Source: UBA2638 sp046293135
GTDB lineage: Bacteria; Pseudomonadota; Alphaproteobacteria; Micavibrionales; Micavibrionaceae
Direction of reading: 5' to 3'
DNA length: 64,000 nucleotides
Assembly: GCA_046293135.1 (NCBI GenBank)
Contig: JBKBPR010000003.1
Location: forward strand, 174,788-238,787
Shown here: one piece after another, positions 25,294 to 33,304 of the stretch
How the letters are laid out: the number at the start of each line of letters is the position of its first letter
How positions within the stretch are numbered: the first letter of the stretch is position 1
The notes under the pieces: generated by a model
Database searches by the model: none
The model's input: the letters and a program-made list of their open reading frames with translations, nothing else
Told to the model about the DNA's origin: nothing
Program-made: the position numbers and the translations under genes

Positions 25294-28155
25294 TCAGGGA
25301 TAATTTTTCAGAAACTCCGCGATAGCCTCGCGGGCTTCGGCGAGGCCGCATTTCACGATCTCCACCCCTTCGGGAAATGCGTTGTGCAGCCGAGAGGGAA
25401 ACATATTGTCCAGCATCACAAAAACACCCTTATCGGTGCGGCGGCGGATCAAGCGGCCATAAGCCTGTTTCAGCTTCATGCGGGTGATAAGCTCGTCATA
25501 GTTTCGCCCGCCGAATGCCTCGCGCCGCGCCTTGTGCAAGATGGTCGGTCGCGGCCACGGCACGCGGTCAAACACCAGCAGCCGAAGCGATTCCCCCGGC
25601 ACATCAACGCCGTCACGCACAGCGTCCGTCCCAAGCAGGCAGGCGTGAATATTTTCGCGGAACATATCGACCAGCGAGCCGGAGTCAATCTGATCGACAT
25701 GTTGTGAATAAATCGCAAGCCCCTTGTCCTCCAGCTTTGCGGCGATTTTCTTGTGAACGGCGCGCAGCCGTTGAATGGCGGTGAATATCCCCAAAGCCCC
25801 GCCTTGTGAGGCTTCGAACAGGCTGCGATACGCGCCGGCGATCTGGCCAATATCATCGCGGCGCACGTCATTAATGATGAAAATTTTGGTTTGGGCGGCG
25901 TAATCGAACGGCGAAGCCAGTGCGATGCGGTTGACTTGCCCCGCCATGTAATCCATCCCCGTCATGGCGCTGGCGGCGCGCCAGTCCTCCTCATCATGGC
26001 CGGAGCTATCGCGCAAGCTCGCCGAAGTAATTCCGATGCCGTGGGCATGCGGGCGAATGGACAGGCTAAACGGCTTCATCGGATCAACCCAGTGACGGAA
26101 ATAGCCGACATCATAAGCCTTGCCGTCGATGCGCTCGATCTCCAGCCAGTCGACGAAATCCTGCCCGCCTGTGGCGGCGCTATCCGTCACGCCCGCCGCG
26201 CCCGTTTCCAGATCTTCGAGCATTTTAATCCAGCTCCCCAGCGTAATCGTGCTGCGGCGATAGAGCGATTGCGCGACCGCATCCATCCGCTTGCGGGTAT
26301 CGGAATCCATCTCGCCGTTATCCTGCGCCAGCTTGTCTTGCAAATGGCGGATGAGCTGTTGCATCGGTTTTTGCAGCGCCCGCAGCATCCCGCGCAAAGC
26401 CTGCGCCTTGGTGATAATATCGGGGTGGACGGGTTGGACGGGGGTTTCAATCGAATAGAGCGAGTCCTTGTCATTGTTGCGGGCGATCACTTGTTTGTAG
26501 ATCAGTGCCAGAAATTCCTCGGCAGGGCCGCTCGGGCCTGAGCCTCCCGTGTTGCCCGCACCGCCTTTTTCATCGTTTTTGAGGCGTTTGCTCCAGCCCT
26601 CGGCGGTCAGGCCTTGGGCTTCGTGCAAAATCGCATGCGCCATTTTCATGGCCTTGTCATCGCCTTCCAACAAGTCTTCGAGGCGTTTTTTCAGTCCGCG
26701 AGCGCGGCTTTGTTTGCCGCCTTCCGCACCCAAAATCCAGCGCCGCAAATCGCGGGTTTCGCGCCCCGTCAAATGCGCGGCATAGGCGCTGTCGGCGGCG
26801 TGGAACAGGTGATGCCCCTCATCGAAAATCATGCGGGTCGGCATATCATCGCCGGGTTGCGAGAGCGCGGCGCTAATCATCACCAGTGCATGATTGGCAA
26901 TCACCAGCCGCGCATGTTTGGTCTTGCGTACCGAATGTTCGACAAAGCAGCGCGAATAATGATCGCAAGCCGAATAGACGCATTCGCCGCGGCGGTCGGC
27001 CAGCCCTGTAGTATGCGCATAGCCGAGCAAGCCGGGCAGCCAGCCGGGGAAATCCGCGCCGCTCAAATCACCGTCCTTGCTTGCGGCAATCCAACGCGCC
27101 ATAAGCCCCGCAGCAATCGCATGATCGGGATACCGCGCCAGCGCCGCGCCATTGGCCGCATCTTCGAAATTCAGCAAACATAGGTAATTCTCGCGGCCTT
27201 TGCGGATGGCGACATGGGTTTCCTTTAATGTCGGTTCGGGATAAAGGCGGTTTAATTCCTGATCGATCTGGCGTTGCAACGCTTTGGTATAGGTTGAAAT
27301 CCAGACCGCGCCCTTGTTCTTTTCCGCCCAGACCGAAGCGGGGGAGAGGTAGCCCAGAGTCTTGCCGATTCCCGTTCCTGCCTCGGCCAGAACGATATGC
27401 GGTTCTTGTTCTTCGGTGACGGGCGCAAAAACCTCGGCCATTGATTCAGCGTAAAAGCGCTGCTCGTTGCGGGTTTCGGCATCATATCCCAATAAAACCT
27501 GTAAGCGTTCGGCGGCTTCTTGGGCGCTCACACCTTCATGGCCTGCGGGCGGCGGCGGGGCTTCTTCCGCCCATTCGGGCAGGTTGCGCCAGACATTGAG
27601 CGCTGATTTGCCGAAAACCTCGGCGGCGCTGTCATAGGGTTGGCCGAGGGCTTTGTATATATAAGGTGTCCAGCACCAGCCCTTGCCCTGCAATCCCATC
27701 AGCCCCGCAATCTTGAGCGGATTGGCCTTGGCCTTGAGTGGGTCAGCCTGTAAATCCTGCAACAGCGCCCGCGCAATATCGGCCAGTGCAAAGGGCGCGT
27801 CCTCCAGATCCTGCGGCGGGTTCAGCCCCAACGCCTTGCATAGGCCGACTGGGGTTGGTACGCAAAACTGCGCGGGGTGGACGAAGGCGTAAAGCTCCAG
27901 CACATCAAAGGCCGCGCAGTCCTGCAAGCCTAATCGCGCCAGTGTGAAAGGCGCATGGCACAGCATGACGGGCTTTTTGTGCAATAACATCCGCGCCGCA
28001 TCATGCGACAGGGTTTTGATCTCGCCTTCTGTGCTCATCAGCGCCGCTTCACGGCTATTGACGCATAGCGCGGGAATGTCGGGCAGCGCAATCGTAGCGG
28101 TTGCAGCCTGATGGCCGCGGGCGCTGTCTGGTATGGAGGCGTTCGAGCTGGTCAT
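25294..28155 (-). CDS. ATP-dependent DNA helicase, DinG/Rad3 type
   Basis: Superfamily 2 iron-sulfur helicase of 953 residues, probably 5'-3' and active on R-loops or recombination and repair intermediates. Walker A EAGTGIGKT lies near residue 257. Four cysteines that can hold the 4Fe-4S cluster are one in RKGRENYLC (about 325) and three in CVYSACDHYSRC (about 388-400). The DEAH-type box is DEGHHLF. The C-terminal motif near the end reads QAYGRLIRRRTDKGVFVMLD. About 230 residues precede the helicase core and show no intact exonuclease motif. It starts at ATG 28155, with weak ribosome-site evidence. Confidence 0.9.
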   Translation of the reverse strand: MTSSNASIPDSARGHQAATATIALPDIPALCVNSREAALMSTEGEIKTLSHDAARMLLHKKPVMLCHAPFTLARLGLQDCAAFDVLELYAFVHPAQFCVPTPVGLCKALGLNPPQDLEDAPFALADIARALLQDLQADPLKAKANPLKIAGLMGLQGKGWCWTPYIYKALGQPYDSAAEVFGKSALNVWRNLPEWAEEAPPPPAGHEGVSAQEAAERLQVLLGYDAETRNEQRFYAESMAEVFAPVTEEQEPHIVLAEAGTGIGKTLGYLSPASVWAEKNKGAVWISTYTKALQRQIDQELNRLYPEPTLKETHVAIRKGRENYLCLLNFEDAANGAALARYPDHAIAAGLMARWIAASKDGDLSGADFPGWLPGLLGYAHTTGLADRRGECVYSACDHYSRCFVEHSVRKTKHARLVIANHALVMISAALSQPGDDMPTRMIFDEGHHLFHAADSAYAAHLTGRETRDLRRWILGAEGGKQSRARGLKKRLEDLLEGDDKAMKMAHAILHEAQGLTAEGWSKRLKNDEKGGAGNTGGSGPSGPAEEFLALIYKQVIARNNDKDSLYSIETPVQPVHPDIITKAQALRGMLRALQKPMQQLIRHLQDKLAQDNGEMDSDTRKRMDAVAQSLYRRSTITLGSWIKMLEDLETGAAGVTDSAATGGQDFVDWLEIERIDGKAYDVGYFRHWVDPMKPFSLSIRPHAHGIGITSASLRDSSGHDEEDWRAASAMTGMDYMAGQVNRIALASPFDYAAQTKIFIINDVRRDDIGQIAGAYRSLFEASQGGALGIFTAIQRLRAVHKKIAAKLEDKGLAIYSQHVDQIDSGSLVDMFRENIHACLLGTDAVRDGVDVPGESLRLLVFDRVPWPRPTILHKARREAFGGRNYDELITRMKLKQAYGRLIRRRTDKGVFVMLDNMFPSRLHNAFPEGVEIVKCGLAEAREAIAEFLKNYP

Positions 28156-28263
28156 ATCCTAGAGTTAGCAGGGGAATCTCGAAGAGTCATCTTGAATAAT
28201 CGCTCAAAACGCTTTAGCTATAAAAGAAAACAGGGTTTTATTTATTATAAAGGTTTTGCGTTT

Positions 28264-28743
28264 ATGACAGAGAAGCGAGATACACCGCTCGGCGGGAATA
28301 ATACGGATATGTTTGACGGATTTCGCTTGGCGGCCAGTCAAAAACAGCCTGAAATCGTCTATTCCGACCGCATTGAAATTTTTACCGACAATCCGCAAGT
28401 TATGAGTTTCCGTGAGTGTTTTGCCGTCCGCGCTTTGGGAACGGGGATGTGGGATGCGTTTGAGGTGAACGGCCAGTTTGATATCGAGCGCCCCGAAGAC
28501 AGGCTCAAAGGCGCTGCCGTCAAACAGATTGCCAAAAATGCCAAATTCCACTCGGTTGTGAAGTGGTTCGAGGAGAAAATCAGCTCTCCCGATCTGGATC
28601 GTTTTGATGATCGGGATGTGAGAGAATATATTGTGACCGAGGGGTTGCAGCCCAATATTCGTGAGCATCCCGACTATTACAAATCACAGGCCGAGCTTGA
28701 GCGCGAAGAGCTTTTTCGTTTGCTGAATGTGCAAGAAATCTGA
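28264..28743 (+). CDS. Hypothetical protein, 159 aa
   Basis: Unrecognised soluble acidic protein with no cysteine cluster, signal peptide or membrane segment. The ATG at 28264 is preferred because AAAGG lies 11 bases upstream and the more N-terminal extension overlaps the helicase start on the other strand. The C-terminal 25 residues are strongly helical and charged. It is divergent from the DinG-like helicase, with the next gene 124 bases downstream. Confidence 0.6.
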   Translation: MTEKRDTPLGGNNTDMFDGFRLAASQKQPEIVYSDRIEIFTDNPQVMSFRECFAVRALGTGMWDAFEVNGQFDIERPEDRLKGAAVKQIAKNAKFHSVVKWFEEKISSPDLDRFDDRDVREYIVTEGLQPNIREHPDYYKSQAELEREELFRLLNVQEI

Positions 28744-28867
28744 TGCTTATGATTTATCGCTTGTGATAAAATATAAGAAATATTTTTGTTATAAAGTTGC
28801 GCAGAAAATTCTTTCAGAAAATTTTAAAACATATTATTTTCGAGAAAAATCAGGGAGATAAATATAT

Positions 28868-29251
28868 ATGAGCATAAGATCATTTTTAGCAGATGCATTT
28901 GAAGCGGCGCGTAAAAGCTTTTTCCCAACCCCGCAAGAGTTGGAAAATGAAAGAATTGATCGTGAAATTTCGCATAACAAACAAGCCTTAACTTTGGCTG
29001 TGCAAGGTTTTAAGCTCGAAAAAATAGAAGATTACAGACATGTAAGTGTGGCCGCCGGCATGATGGGCGTCGCAGGTGTTATACATTATCCTGTTTACTC
29101 GCGCGTACCTCTGGCGGATTCAGAAAAGCAGCCCGAGATAGACCGTATTAAAAAGGCTTTGCGTGATCTGAGTGTCAGCGAAAATACAATTCTTAGCGTT
29201 GAAGAAAATGCACGCCGCGCCCCGTCGCAGCATGGCTATGACTACATGTAA
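28868..29251 (+). CDS. Hypothetical protein, 127 aa
   Basis: Unrecognised protein. The N-terminal 45 residues are amphipathic and charged; the middle contains a short hydrophobic Gly/Val/Ala patch (VAAGMMGVAGVIHYP) too short for a clear membrane helix. The ribosome site CAGGGAG is 9 bases before the ATG. Upstream 28744-28867 is AT-rich and probably holds the promoter. The nitroreductase starts 6 bases after its stop, so they are likely cotranscribed. Confidence 0.6.
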   Translation: MSIRSFLADAFEAARKSFFPTPQELENERIDREISHNKQALTLAVQGFKLEKIEDYRHVSVAAGMMGVAGVIHYPVYSRVPLADSEKQPEIDRIKKALRDLSVSENTILSVEENARRAPSQHGYDYM

Positions 29252-29256
29252 TCGTA

Positions 29257-29949
29257 ATGGCGGATGCTCGGGACAATCTGATCTTCGGACAAACAAAATC
29301 GGCTGAAACGCTCAATCATCTTTTGCGTCGTCGCTCGGCAAGGGCGGCGGATATGGTCGATCCTGCCCCCGATTCCAAACAGCTTGAGGTGATCTTAACC
29401 GCGGCGGCGCGTGTGCCCGATCATGGCCGCACCGTTCCGTTCTATTTCATTGTTTTTGAATCGCGGGAGCAGCGCAGCAAAGCGGGGGCGCTGGTGCGCA
29501 AGGCCTATGAAGCGCAAAACCCTGAAGCGCCCGAAGAAAAATTGCGTGAAGAATCGCAACGTTTTTTGCGTGCGCCGCTGGTGGTCGCAGTGATTTACCG
29601 CAGGCGCAAAGCCAAGCATCCGGCATGGGAGCAAATGTTGAGTGTCGGGGCGGCCTGTCAGAATCTCTTACACGCCGCCCATGCCGAAGGTTTCGCCGCG
29701 CAGTGGTTGACCGAATGGTATGCCTATGATGAAAATTTCCGCGCCTCTTTGGGGCTGGACGAGCGGGATATGATTGCGGGTTTCATCCATATCGGAACGC
29801 CGCCCGCCACCGCGCCTGAAGAGCGCGAGCGCCCCGATCTGTCAAAAATTGTCACGCATTGGACGGAAGACCAGCCGCTCAAAAAAGGCGATGAATACGA
29901 TCAGGAAAAGTTCGACTTCCCGCGCTTCGGTTTTGAACATTTTTTGTAA
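29257..29949 (+). CDS. Nitroreductase family protein (YdjA-like)
   Basis: FMN-dependent NAD(P)H oxidoreductase fold, 230 residues. The N-terminal RRSARAADMVDPAPD corresponds to the flavin-phosphate-binding arginines. VPDHGRTVPFYFIV, SVGAACQNLLHAAHAEGFAAQW and AGFIHIGTPP match the small YdjA-like group. The physiological substrate is unknown. It ends just upstream of a REP-like element. Confidence 0.85.
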   Translation: MADARDNLIFGQTKSAETLNHLLRRRSARAADMVDPAPDSKQLEVILTAAARVPDHGRTVPFYFIVFESREQRSKAGALVRKAYEAQNPEAPEEKLREESQRFLRAPLVVAVIYRRRKAKHPAWEQMLSVGAACQNLLHAAHAEGFAAQWLTEWYAYDENFRASLGLDERDMIAGFIHIGTPPATAPEERERPDLSKIVTHWTEDQPLKKGDEYDQEKFDFPRFGFEHFL

Positions 29950-29964
29950 GCGTTTGGGGAATGT

Positions 29965-30049
29965 TGTCATTCCGACCGAATGGCGCAGCCATGAGCGGAG
30001 GAATCTCAAGCGGCACGATAAAGATCCCTCGACTACGCTCGGGATGACA
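29965..30049. repeat. REP-like palindromic element
   Basis: Ends are TGTCATTCCGA (29965-29975) and TCGGGATGACA (30039-30049), inverted with one mismatch. The 85-base unit lies between convergent genes and can fold into a long hairpin. Wording resembles GTCATTCC...GGATGAC repeats common in intergenic DNA of many bacteria; related blocks occur at 5920-6265 and 16754-16838. Confidence 0.65.
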
Positions 30050-30062
30050 TATGCCTAACCAT

Positions 30063-30545
30063 TTACTCCTCAATCTCAAGCGGCATCAACGGCAGGTGGA
30101 TCGGCGCTTCGTTGGCATGATCGGCGGCGGGGGTGAGTCTTGAGGGCGCTTTGGCGCAAATCTCGCGTATCACCGGCCACACGCCGCTATCCTCATCAAT
30201 ATGGATCGAGCGCAGCGTGTCACGCTCCTGATCGAACACGAAAATAATATGCGCCGCATTCATATTATAAGTGCACTCACCGCTATGATCGCGTTTCAGT
30301 TCAATATCGGTTTGCGCAAAAAAATCCTCGATCTCGGTGCGGGATGTTGCGCCGGGGAAGAGGGCGCTCAAACGGGCTTGCAAGCGTTCGCGAGACGGGT
30401 AGTCATTCAGCGAGAATTTTGCAGGGTCGGCGCGAATGTCATCAAGGCTTGGAATGCGCGGTGCGGAAAAATACAGCGCCGCATTCCCGATGACAATCAA
30501 CAGGAAAACGCCCGCCAGAATGATTTGCAGTTTTTTCGAAATCAT
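30063..30545 (-). CDS. Membrane-anchored hypothetical protein, 160 aa
   Basis: A single N-terminal hydrophobic segment (about residues 7-27) anchors a soluble periplasmic or cytoplasmic domain that is not recognised. Its ATG overlaps the lysS stop codon (ATGA), so translation is coupled to lysS. The C-terminal 20 residues are Pro/Leu-rich. Confidence 0.65.
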   Translation of the reverse strand: MISKKLQIILAGVFLLIVIGNAALYFSAPRIPSLDDIRADPAKFSLNDYPSRERLQARLSALFPGATSRTEIEDFFAQTDIELKRDHSGECTYNMNAAHIIFVFDQERDTLRSIHIDEDSGVWPVIREICAKAPSRLTPAADHANEAPIHLPLMPLEIEE

Positions 30546-32182
30546 GCCGCTTTTGCGAATTTTCCGCTGAGCGCATCTTCGATCAAACGCACAGTATCTT
30601 TCACACCGTAAAGTTTCACGAATGAGCCGAAACGCGGGCCTTGCGATTGTCCGAGCAGCACTTCATAGATGGCTTGAAACCACTCGCGCAACGCATCCTT
30701 GTCATAGCCGTTTTCTTTTCCGGCGCTGAACACTTCGGTCATATAGTCTTCGGCTTCGAGATGCTCTTCCATACCCGATAGGCGCGCGGCAAGATCCTTG
30801 AGCGCCGCCGTTTCGCGGGCATCAGGGCTGCGATATTGTTTTTCGGGAAGGACGAAATCGCGATAATATTTGATCGCATAATGCACAAGGCGGTCGAGCA
30901 TCGGCGCATTTTCGGGCGCGGAATCGGGGCTGTATTGACGGATAAATTTCCACAGCACCGCCGCATCATCGGTGTTGGCGGCATTGACCAGATTGAGCAG
31001 CAGCGCAAAAGAAATCGGGCTGGTTTGCCCTGCGGGCGCTGCGCCGTCATGGATATACCATGCGGGGTTGTCGAGCTTTTTCGCCGCATCCTGTTCGGGG
31101 AGTTTTTCAACAAAGGTCAGATATTCATCAACCGCCTTCGGGATGATATCGAAATACAGCTTTTTGGCGCTGGTCGGGCGCTGGAACATATAATAGGCCA
31201 AGCTCTCATGCGGTGCATAGGCCAACCATTCTTCCATGCTCAAACCATTGCCTTTTGATTTGGAAATCTTCTGGCCTTTTTCATCAAGGAACAGCTCATA
31301 GCGGAATCCGGCGGGGCCGCGACTGCCGAGAATTTTGACAATCTCTTGTGAAATTTCCGCGGAGGTTACAAGATCCTTTCCGGCCATTTCATAGTCAACA
31401 TCCAGTGCGAACCAACGCATCGCCCAATCGGCGCGCCATTGTGCCTTGACGTTTCCGCCCGTGACGGAAATTTCTTTTTGAACGCCGTCCTCGTCTTCGA
31501 ACAAAATCGTGCCCGCTTTTGCATCTGTGCCGAGGATTGGCACTTGCAAAACATTTCCGGTGGTCGGTGAAACGGGCAGGAACGGTGAATAGGTCGCGGC
31601 GCGTTCGTCACCCAAAATCGGCAATACGGCCTGTTTGATCTGCTCATGCTTTTCGAGCATCAGCAGCAGCGTTTTATCAAAGCGTCCGGACTTATAACAT
31701 TCGGTTGCGCTCATGAATTCATAGTCGAATCCGAAGCTGTCGAGAAATTCGCAAAGCTTGGCATTGTTATGTTCACCGAAGCTTTTGTGATGCGTGTCAA
31801 ACGGGTTGGGAACAACGGTCAGGGGTTTGTTCAGCGCGGCGGCGAGCTTGTCATGATTGGGAACATTCCCCGGCACTTTGCGCAGCCCGTCCATGTCATC
31901 GGAAAAGCAAAACAGTTTGACGGGAATGTCGGGGGCGAGTCTTTTGAACGCGCTCATCACCATCGTTGTGCGGCAAACCTCGCCGAATGTGCCGATATGC
32001 GGCAAGCCCGACGGGCCGTATCCTGTTTCGAACAAAACATACCCTTTTTCGGGTGTTTTGATCTGGCCTTTATTGATGGCGAGCAAGCGTTTTAAAACCG
32101 CTTTGGCTTCTTCAAACGGCCATGCGCGGCAAGCCTGCGCCACATCTTGCGGAATATCGGATACGAATTGTGTCTGTGTCAT
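30542..32182 (-). CDS. lysS: Lysyl-tRNA synthetase, class I
   Basis: The 546-residue archaeal-type class I enzyme replaces the bacterial class II LysRS in most alphaproteobacteria. The HIGH-like motif is PHIGTFGEVCR, the KMSKS-like loop is KISKSKGNG (about residue 305), and the anticodon-binding helical domain follows. No class II lysS is visible in the window. It is upstream of, and coupled to, the membrane-anchored 160-aa gene. Confidence 0.95.
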   Translation of the reverse strand: MTQTQFVSDIPQDVAQACRAWPFEEAKAVLKRLLAINKGQIKTPEKGYVLFETGYGPSGLPHIGTFGEVCRTTMVMSAFKRLAPDIPVKLFCFSDDMDGLRKVPGNVPNHDKLAAALNKPLTVVPNPFDTHHKSFGEHNNAKLCEFLDSFGFDYEFMSATECYKSGRFDKTLLLMLEKHEQIKQAVLPILGDERAATYSPFLPVSPTTGNVLQVPILGTDAKAGTILFEDEDGVQKEISVTGGNVKAQWRADWAMRWFALDVDYEMAGKDLVTSAEISQEIVKILGSRGPAGFRYELFLDEKGQKISKSKGNGLSMEEWLAYAPHESLAYYMFQRPTSAKKLYFDIIPKAVDEYLTFVEKLPEQDAAKKLDNPAWYIHDGAAPAGQTSPISFALLLNLVNAANTDDAAVLWKFIRQYSPDSAPENAPMLDRLVHYAIKYYRDFVLPEKQYRSPDARETAALKDLAARLSGMEEHLEAEDYMTEVFSAGKENGYDKDALREWFQAIYEVLLGQSQGPRFGSFVKLYGVKDTVRLIEDALSGKFAKAA

Positions 32183-32206
32183 TGCTAAAGCCCTTATAAT
32201 AAGGAC

Positions 32207-32470
32207 TTACACATAACAGCCTATGCTGACTTCTTCAATTCGTTTTTTGTTGTCGGGGCGATCTGCGATGACGAATGTGATGCTTTCACCGTCGCATTGA
32301 AGGGTTTTTCCGTTCAGTTCTGAACGGTCGATTGCTTTCGGCTCAAGGCCGATATCGCGTGCGCGGCTGAACATTTCCTTGATATTGTCAATAACAGATA
32401 TGCTGCCTTTGGCATGCTCCTGTCCCATATATTTGCCGAATACTTCATAGAGTGAGAAAATTTTTTCCAT
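32207..32470 (-). CDS. Small hypothetical protein, 87 aa
   Basis: Unrecognised soluble protein, mixed alpha/beta in appearance, with two cysteines (about residues 59 and 85). The stop is 24 bases before the lysS start, so it could be the first gene of that operon. The upstream 237 bases (to the histone-like gene) are very AT-rich, with T-runs and a TATAAT at 32610. Confidence 0.55.
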   Translation of the reverse strand: MEKIFSLYEVFGKYMGQEHAKGSISVIDNIKEMFSRARDIGLEPKAIDRSELNGKTLQCDGESITFVIADRPDNKKRIEEVSIGCYV

Positions 32471-32707
32471 GCTGTAAGTCCCTGTTTTATTATTTAATTA
32501 TTCAATTTTTTTTATCAGAGTTTTTGAATATTCTCAAATTTAAAATGCATCAAAAAAAGCTCAAAAAAGACCATGCATTTTTTTGTTTTTTTCTATTGCG
32601 ATTCAAGTGTATAATTTATTCATGTTTTCATTTGTTCTGAATGGAAACCGTTTCTTCAAACTCTCCCTCTTGACCATTCCGGTCGCAACTCACCAAAGGA
32701 AAAAGCT

Positions 32708-33184
32708 ATGACAACGAAAACTGTAAAAAAGCCTGCGGCTAAAAAACCTGCAGCAAAGAAAAAAGTAACTGCAAAGAAACCGGCAATCAAAGCGGCCGTG
32801 AAAAAGCCAGCAGCAAAAGTTGCGGCCAAGCCGGCAGCGAAGAAGCCAGTGGCAAAAAAGCCAGCGGTTAAAAAAGCTGTAGCAAAGAAGCCAGCCGTAA
32901 AAACAGCAGCAAAGCCAGCCGCTAAAAAGCCAGCCGCTAAAACAGCAGCAAAGCCAGCAGCCAAAAAGCCGGCGGTTAAAAAAGCTACTGTAGCAAAAAA
33001 GCCAGCTACAAAAGCAGCAGCCAAGCCAGCCGCAAAGAAACCAGCCGCGAAGAAAGCGACTGTAGCGAAAAAGCCAGCCGTGAAAACAGCTGCGAAAAAG
33101 CCAGCCGCAAAGTTGCCAGCAAAGAAAAAGCCGGCCGCCGCGAAAAAGACAGCTGTAAAGAAAGTTGCAGCGAAGAAAAAGTAA
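32708..33184 (+). CDS. Histone H1-like Lys/Ala/Pro-rich DNA-binding protein
   Basis: The 158 residues are almost entirely AAKKPA/VKKPA-type repeats, about a third lysine and a third alanine. This is the composition of eukaryotic H1 tails and of bacterial H1-like proteins (AlgP, Hc1/Hc2, BpH1), which bind and condense DNA non-specifically. No globular domain is present. The ribosome site AAAGGAAAAA is 6 bases before the ATG, and a strong terminator follows. Such repeats are prone to length changes, so the copy number may differ between strains. Confidence 0.88.
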   Translation: MTTKTVKKPAAKKPAAKKKVTAKKPAIKAAVKKPAAKVAAKPAAKKPVAKKPAVKKAVAKKPAVKTAAKPAAKKPAAKTAAKPAAKKPAVKKATVAKKPATKAAAKPAAKKPAAKKATVAKKPAVKTAAKKPAAKLPAKKKPAAAKKTAVKKVAAKKK

Positions 33185-33204
33185 TTTTCGACCAATACTC
33201 CCTG

Positions 33205-33234
33205 AAAAACGCGGGTTCGTCCCGCGTTTTTTTA
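33205..33234 (+). terminator. Terminator of the H1-like gene
   Basis: AAAAACGCGGG and CCCGCG arms with a TTCGT loop, followed by seven T. It is a textbook rho-independent terminator 20 bases after the stop codon. Confidence 0.93.
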
Positions 33235-33268
33235 TGCCCGTAACGCTAAGCTTTGATCCGAATAGCGT

Positions 33269-33297
33269 TTGTCTTTCCTGCGCGTCTGAATTATATC
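33269..33297 (+). promoter_or_regulatory. Promoter for a leaderless uvrB mRNA
   Basis: TTGTCT (33269-33274), 17 bases, TATATC (33292-33297); the ATG at 33305 starts 8 bases after the end of the -10. No Shine-Dalgarno sequence precedes the ATG. The geometry equals that at 7501-7537. I saw no convincing LexA site. Confidence 0.5.
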
Positions 33298-33304
33298 TGT
33301 GTTT

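Noticed and set aside
32708..33184. Short regularly spaced repeats that could suggest a CRISPR-like array
   Set aside because: They are codon-level repeats of a Lys/Ala/Pro-rich histone-like protein, with ribosome site and terminator; there are no spacers.
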